Shown here piece after piece: positions 60,274 to 64,000 of a stretch of DNA of 64,000 nucleotides; within the stretch, counting starts at the first letter, position 1, and every line of letters begins with the position of its first letter. The notes below the pieces were generated by a model. It worked only from the letters and a program-made list of their open reading frames with translations, did not search any database and was not told the DNA's origin. The stretch is taken from NCBI GenBank assembly GCA_035506135.1, contig DATJPY010000031.1, positions 124,001 to 188,000 on the forward strand. Reading direction: 5' to 3'. The stretch comes from DATJPY01 sp035506135 (GTDB lineage Bacteria > Myxococcota_A > UBA9160 > PR03). A program made the translations under genes and the position numbers.

Positions 60274-61322
60274 GGGATGCGCCTCGCGAGGCCGCGCGCG
60301 GTCGCGATCTCGAGCGCGACCAGGAGCGCCGCCGCCGCGAGGAAGGGCTCGGGATGCAGCGTGCGGTAGAGCCGGGGAGGCGCGCGGCGCGCCACCCGCT
60401 CGAGCGAGTCGATCTCGGCGTACACGGCCGCCAGGTCGGCCGGGCTGTGCGCCGCGAAGAAGCGCCCTCCCGTCGCGGCGGCGACGGCGCGCAGCGTGTC
60501 TGCATCGAGGTCGTGGCGCTCGAAGTGGAGCCCGTGGCCGGCGCCGCCTTCGGGCTCCATCGCGACCCGGCCGGTCGAGCCGATCCCCACGGTGTGGACC
60601 CGCACGCCGCGCGCGACGGCCACGCCGGCCGCGACGTCGGGTGGCACGGCGCCCGCGTTGCTGCGGCCGTCGGTGAGGAGCACCACCACGCGTCCGGCGA
60701 GCGGCGCGGGTCCTCCGGCGATCGCCTCCGTCTCGCCGGGCGCGACGCGCTTCACGGCGAGCACCAGCGCGTCGCCGAGCGCGGTGGCTCCCCCCGCGAT
60801 GCCTTGTGTCACGCGCGCCAGCGCTGCGGCGAGCAGGCGCCCGTCGCTGGTGAGCGGGCACTGCGTGAACGCGGTCTCGCCGAACACGACGAGGCCGACG
60901 CGGTCGCCCTCGGCGATGCGCTGCTCGGCGAAGCGCGCCACGACGCGGCGCGCCAGCTCGAAGCGGGTGCGCCACGCGCCGTCGACCTCGGCGTCGAGCG
61001 CGCGCATGCTGTCCGAGGTGTCGAGCACCAGGACCACGTCGAGCCCCTCGCCGGGGAGCGGCGGCGCGCGGTGCTCGTCGACGGGACCCGCCGCGGCGAG
61101 CCCCACGAGCGCCAGAGCGGCCGCGCGGCCCGCGAGCGCGAGCGCCCGCCCGAGATCCCACCTCCGCGCGCCGGCCGCCTCGGCCTCGGGCCAGGCGGGC
61201 CAGGCGAGCGCAGCGGGCGGACGTCGCGCCGCGATCGCCAGCCAGACCGCTGCGCCGGCCAGCCCGAGCACCGCCCAGAGCGGGTGCTCGAAGGCCCCGA
61301 GCGCGGCGCGGAGCGCGCTCAC
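60270..61322 (-). CDS. batA: BatA-like VWA-domain membrane protein
   Basis: A 350-residue VWA protein with membrane helices near 10-32 and 55-77 and near the C-terminus. The MIDAS is VVLVLDTSDSMRAL, followed by VGLVVFGETAFTQCPLT, GGATALGDAL and VVLLTDGRSNAG. BatA anchors the Bat complex in the inner membrane. GTG start overlaps the DUF4381-like stop (GTGA). Confidence 0.9.
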   Translation of the reverse strand: MSALRAALGAFEHPLWAVLGLAGAAVWLAIAARRPPAALAWPAWPEAEAAGARRWDLGRALALAGRAAALALVGLAAAGPVDEHRAPPLPGEGLDVVLVLDTSDSMRALDAEVDGAWRTRFELARRVVARFAEQRIAEGDRVGLVVFGETAFTQCPLTSDGRLLAAALARVTQGIAGGATALGDALVLAVKRVAPGETEAIAGGPAPLAGRVVVLLTDGRSNAGAVPPDVAAGVAVARGVRVHTVGIGSTGRVAMEPEGGAGHGLHFERHDLDADTLRAVAAATGGRFFAAHSPADLAAVYAEIDSLERVARRAPPRLYRTLHPEPFLAAAALLVALEIATARGLARRIP

Positions 61323-62275
61323 CGCGCCGACTCCGGCGGGATCGACCCGGCGACCCACCGCCGCGCCTTCTCGATCGCGTCGCGCACCCGCGCGGCGGCC
61401 TCGCCCGGCTCGGCGCGCTGGAAGCGCACGGAGTCGAGCGCGCGCAGCACCGCGAGCACGTCGGCCCAGCGGGTCGCGAGCGCGAAGGGCGGCGAGAGGG
61501 CCGCGGCCTCCTCGGTGGTGCGAAAGGCGAGCGGCAGCGCGAAGCGGCGCGTCACGTAGCGGCGCAGAGCCTGGCCCGCCTCGTCGGCCGACCCACGCCA
61601 ATCGGTGTCGATCGCAGCGGCCGCCGCCTCGAGCCCCGCGAGCGCGTCGGCCCAGGGTGCAGCGGCCGGCGCCAGCGCTGCGGAGGCTGCGGCGGCGCGC
61701 CGCCGCCGCGCGCGGCGGACGAGCGAGAGCGCGGCCACTCCGGCGAGCGCCGCCAGTGCGCCTGCCGCCGCGGCCGCGAGGGCCGGCGCCCGCGCGGGCG
61801 CCGGTGCCGGCATCCGGTAGGGGAACGGCGCGACCTGGTCCGGGAACTCGCTCGAGACCGCCACGACCTCGAGCGGCCGCGCCTCGGTCTCGAGCGCGCT
61901 GCGCTCTCCCTCCGGTCCCTCCACGTCGATTCGCATCGCCGGCCACTCGGTCGCGCCGATCTCCCGCGCGCGCACGCGGATCCGGGTGCGCTCGGTCCAG
62001 CGCGCGCCGTCGCGCTCGACCGGCAGCGTCTCGGCATCGAGCAGCCAGAGCCCCGCGACCCGCTCGGGCGGAGCGACCGGGTGCACCCGGTGCCCGGGCG
62101 GCGTCACCACCATCACCTCGACCACGGCGACGTCGCCGAGCCGCAGGCGCGGGGGCTCGATCGAGACCGTGGCCCGCGGCGTGGGCGGCGCGGCCGCCCC
62201 GGCCGCGCCGGGAGCCTCCGACTGCTGGCACCCCAGGAGCAGCAGCGCGGCGAGCGTCCACGCAGCGCGCTTCAT
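61319..62275 (-). CDS. DUF4381-like lipoprotein of the Bat operon
   Basis: A 318-residue protein with a lipobox (LLLLGC) after MKRAAWTLA. A beta-rich domain (about 30-145) resembles BatD strands. A membrane helix (about 165-190) is followed by an Arg-rich stretch and a helical cytoplasmic domain with RRYVTRRFALPLAFRTTEE, as in DUF4381. It is always next to DUF58 and VWA genes in Bat/MoxR loci. Its ATG overlaps the DUF58 stop (ATGA). Confidence 0.8.
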   Translation of the reverse strand: MKRAAWTLAALLLLGCQQSEAPGAAGAAAPPTPRATVSIEPPRLRLGDVAVVEVMVVTPPGHRVHPVAPPERVAGLWLLDAETLPVERDGARWTERTRIRVRAREIGATEWPAMRIDVEGPEGERSALETEARPLEVVAVSSEFPDQVAPFPYRMPAPAPARAPALAAAAAGALAALAGVAALSLVRRARRRRAAAASAALAPAAAPWADALAGLEAAAAAIDTDWRGSADEAGQALRRYVTRRFALPLAFRTTEEAAALSPPFALATRWADVLAVLRALDSVRFQRAEPGEAAARVRDAIEKARRWVAGSIPPESAR

Positions 62276-63177
62276 CGCGGCGCCCGCCGCCGCGCCGTGC
62301 GCGCGGCGAAGAAGCGCGCGAGCACGCGCAGCGGATCGGCGTGGGTCGGGAGCCAGAGCACGTCGCCGCCGGCGCGGCGAAGCCGTCGCGCGAGGACGTG
62401 GCGGCGGGTGGCGGCCGCCGCCGCGTAGCGCTCGCGCGCGCGCCGCCCCGTGCCGAGCAGCCAGCGCCCGCGGCCCTCCGGATCGCGCAGGCGGACCCGT
62501 CCCGCAGCGAGCAGGGCGAGCTCGCGCGGATCCTCCACGACGATCGACACCACGTCGTGTCGGCCGGCGAGGTCGGACACGTCCGGGTCGAAGCCGCGGA
62601 AGTCCGAGAGCAGAACGACGATCGCGCGCCGCCGCGCGTGCGCCCGCAGCCACTCCGAGACCGGCGCGAGCGAGGTCGCGCCGCCGGCGCGCTCGGACCA
62701 CGCGGCGGCGCTCCGCACCACGCGCCAGGTGTGCGCGTCGCCGCGCGCCGGTGGGAGCGAGCCGCGCACGCCGTCGGCGAACGCGACGAGCCCGACCAGA
62801 TCGCCGGCGCGCCCGGCCGCGGCCGCCAGCAGGGCGGCCGCGCGCGCGGCGACGGCGAGCTTGCTGCGGCCGGTCGTGCCGAACCCCATCGACGCCGAGA
62901 CGTCGAGCGCGAGCAGCACGAGCTGCGCGCGCTCCTCGCGGAAGCGCTTCACCCAGGGCGCACCGGTGCGCGCCAGCGCGTTCCAGTCGATCGAGCGGAC
63001 GTCGTCGCCGGGCGCGTAGGGGCGCGACTCCTCGAACTCGATGCCGCCGCCGCGGAACGCGCTCTCGAAGCCGCCGACCAGCCAGCCGGTCGCCTCGCGG
63101 CGGCTGCGCACCCAGAGGACGCGCGCGGCGCGCGTGATCTCCGCGAGCGCCGCTCCGCTGCCCAGGCGCGCGTCCAT
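62272..63177 (-). CDS. DUF58-family protein
   Basis: A 301-residue DUF58 protein. The core motif GGGIEFEESRPYAPGDDVRSIDWN near residue 45-68 is diagnostic, followed by a VWA-like segment (LVLLALDVSASMGFGT, VVLLSDFRG). DUF58 proteins partner with the adjacent MoxR ATPase. The start lies 3 bases after the moxR stop. Confidence 0.93.
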   Translation of the reverse strand: MDARLGSGAALAEITRAARVLWVRSRREATGWLVGGFESAFRGGGIEFEESRPYAPGDDVRSIDWNALARTGAPWVKRFREERAQLVLLALDVSASMGFGTTGRSKLAVAARAAALLAAAAGRAGDLVGLVAFADGVRGSLPPARGDAHTWRVVRSAAAWSERAGGATSLAPVSEWLRAHARRRAIVVLLSDFRGFDPDVSDLAGRHDVVSIVVEDPRELALLAAGRVRLRDPEGRGRWLLGTGRRARERYAAAAATRRHVLARRLRRAGGDVLWLPTHADPLRVLARFFAARTARRRAPR

Positions 63178-63180
63178 GGG

Positions 63181-64000
<820 letters not shown>

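Overview
This is a contiguous piece of a very GC-rich (roughly 70% by eye), gene-dense, diderm bacterial chromosome. About 61 protein genes cover nearly all of it. Diderm markers are MlaA and MlaC, a PEP-CTERM-type exported protein, lipoproteins, NtrB/NtrC with the sigma-54 GAFTGA motif, YqgE and DUF1329. The mix (acyl-CoA synthetase, MaoC, acyl-CoA carboxylase, a split Mla system, a Bat operon, frequent GTG starts) fits an uncultured deltaproteobacterial-type lineage (Myxococcota or Desulfobacterota-like). That placement is inference; no rRNA, tRNA, phage, IS or CRISPR was seen.

Layout. 1-3.3 kb: lipid-asymmetry genes (mlaA; a hydrolase coupled to mlaC) and a CBS protein. 3.4-10.1 kb: a Fur-type regulator, then a coupled operon of GntR regulator, alkyl-DHAP-synthase-like flavoprotein, GlpD, lipid kinase and queuosine salvage protein, headed by a promoter with an operator-like palindrome. 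10.2-17.3 kb: small housekeeping genes, a cold-shock protein, an aldolase/dehydrogenase fusion next to an LsrF-like thiolase, and NadE. 17.3-26.2 kb: hydrolase, MaoC, a membrane/Tat aldo-keto reductase with Fe-S motifs, an enoyl-reductase-like protein, DUF1329, a DHH phosphoesterase and an acyl-CoA synthetase. 26.3-35.7 kb: ApaH, the only long non-coding gap (27143-27680, with its own promoter-like sequence), an RNA methyltransferase, a stand-alone TOPRIM-like protein, two HupE/UreJ-type membrane proteins and a carboxyltransferase. 35.8-45.7 kb: an exported beta-helix protein, Nfu, a D,D-transpeptidase, a 36-residue basic microprotein with a near-consensus promoter, a double-PilZ protein, a CPBP protease, YqgE, an MBL-fold hydrolase and an SDR. 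45.8-50.3 kb: a coupled ntrB-ntrC-thiE-nupC operon. 50.3-55.9 kb: MobA-like, Asp/Asn hydroxylase, SDR, PDZ and MprF. 55.9-64 kb: AcvB-type lysyl-PG hydrolase and a Bat operon (moxR, DUF58, DUF4381-like, batA, batB-batC fusion, batD) running off the right edge.

Two themes recur. Genes in operons commonly overlap by four bases (GTGA/ATGA/TTGA), implying translational coupling. Many first genes have a TANNNT -10 hexamer ending only 6-9 bases before the start codon and no Shine-Dalgarno sequence, pointing to leaderless mRNAs; other genes have strong SDs, so both modes seem to be used.

Most notable for follow-up: the leaderless-promoter pattern, the basic microprotein at 40982-41092, the polytopic Tat-type reductase at 18814-20367, the tail-to-tail overlap of mprF with its predicted antagonist acvB, and the promoter-bearing gap at 27143-27680.
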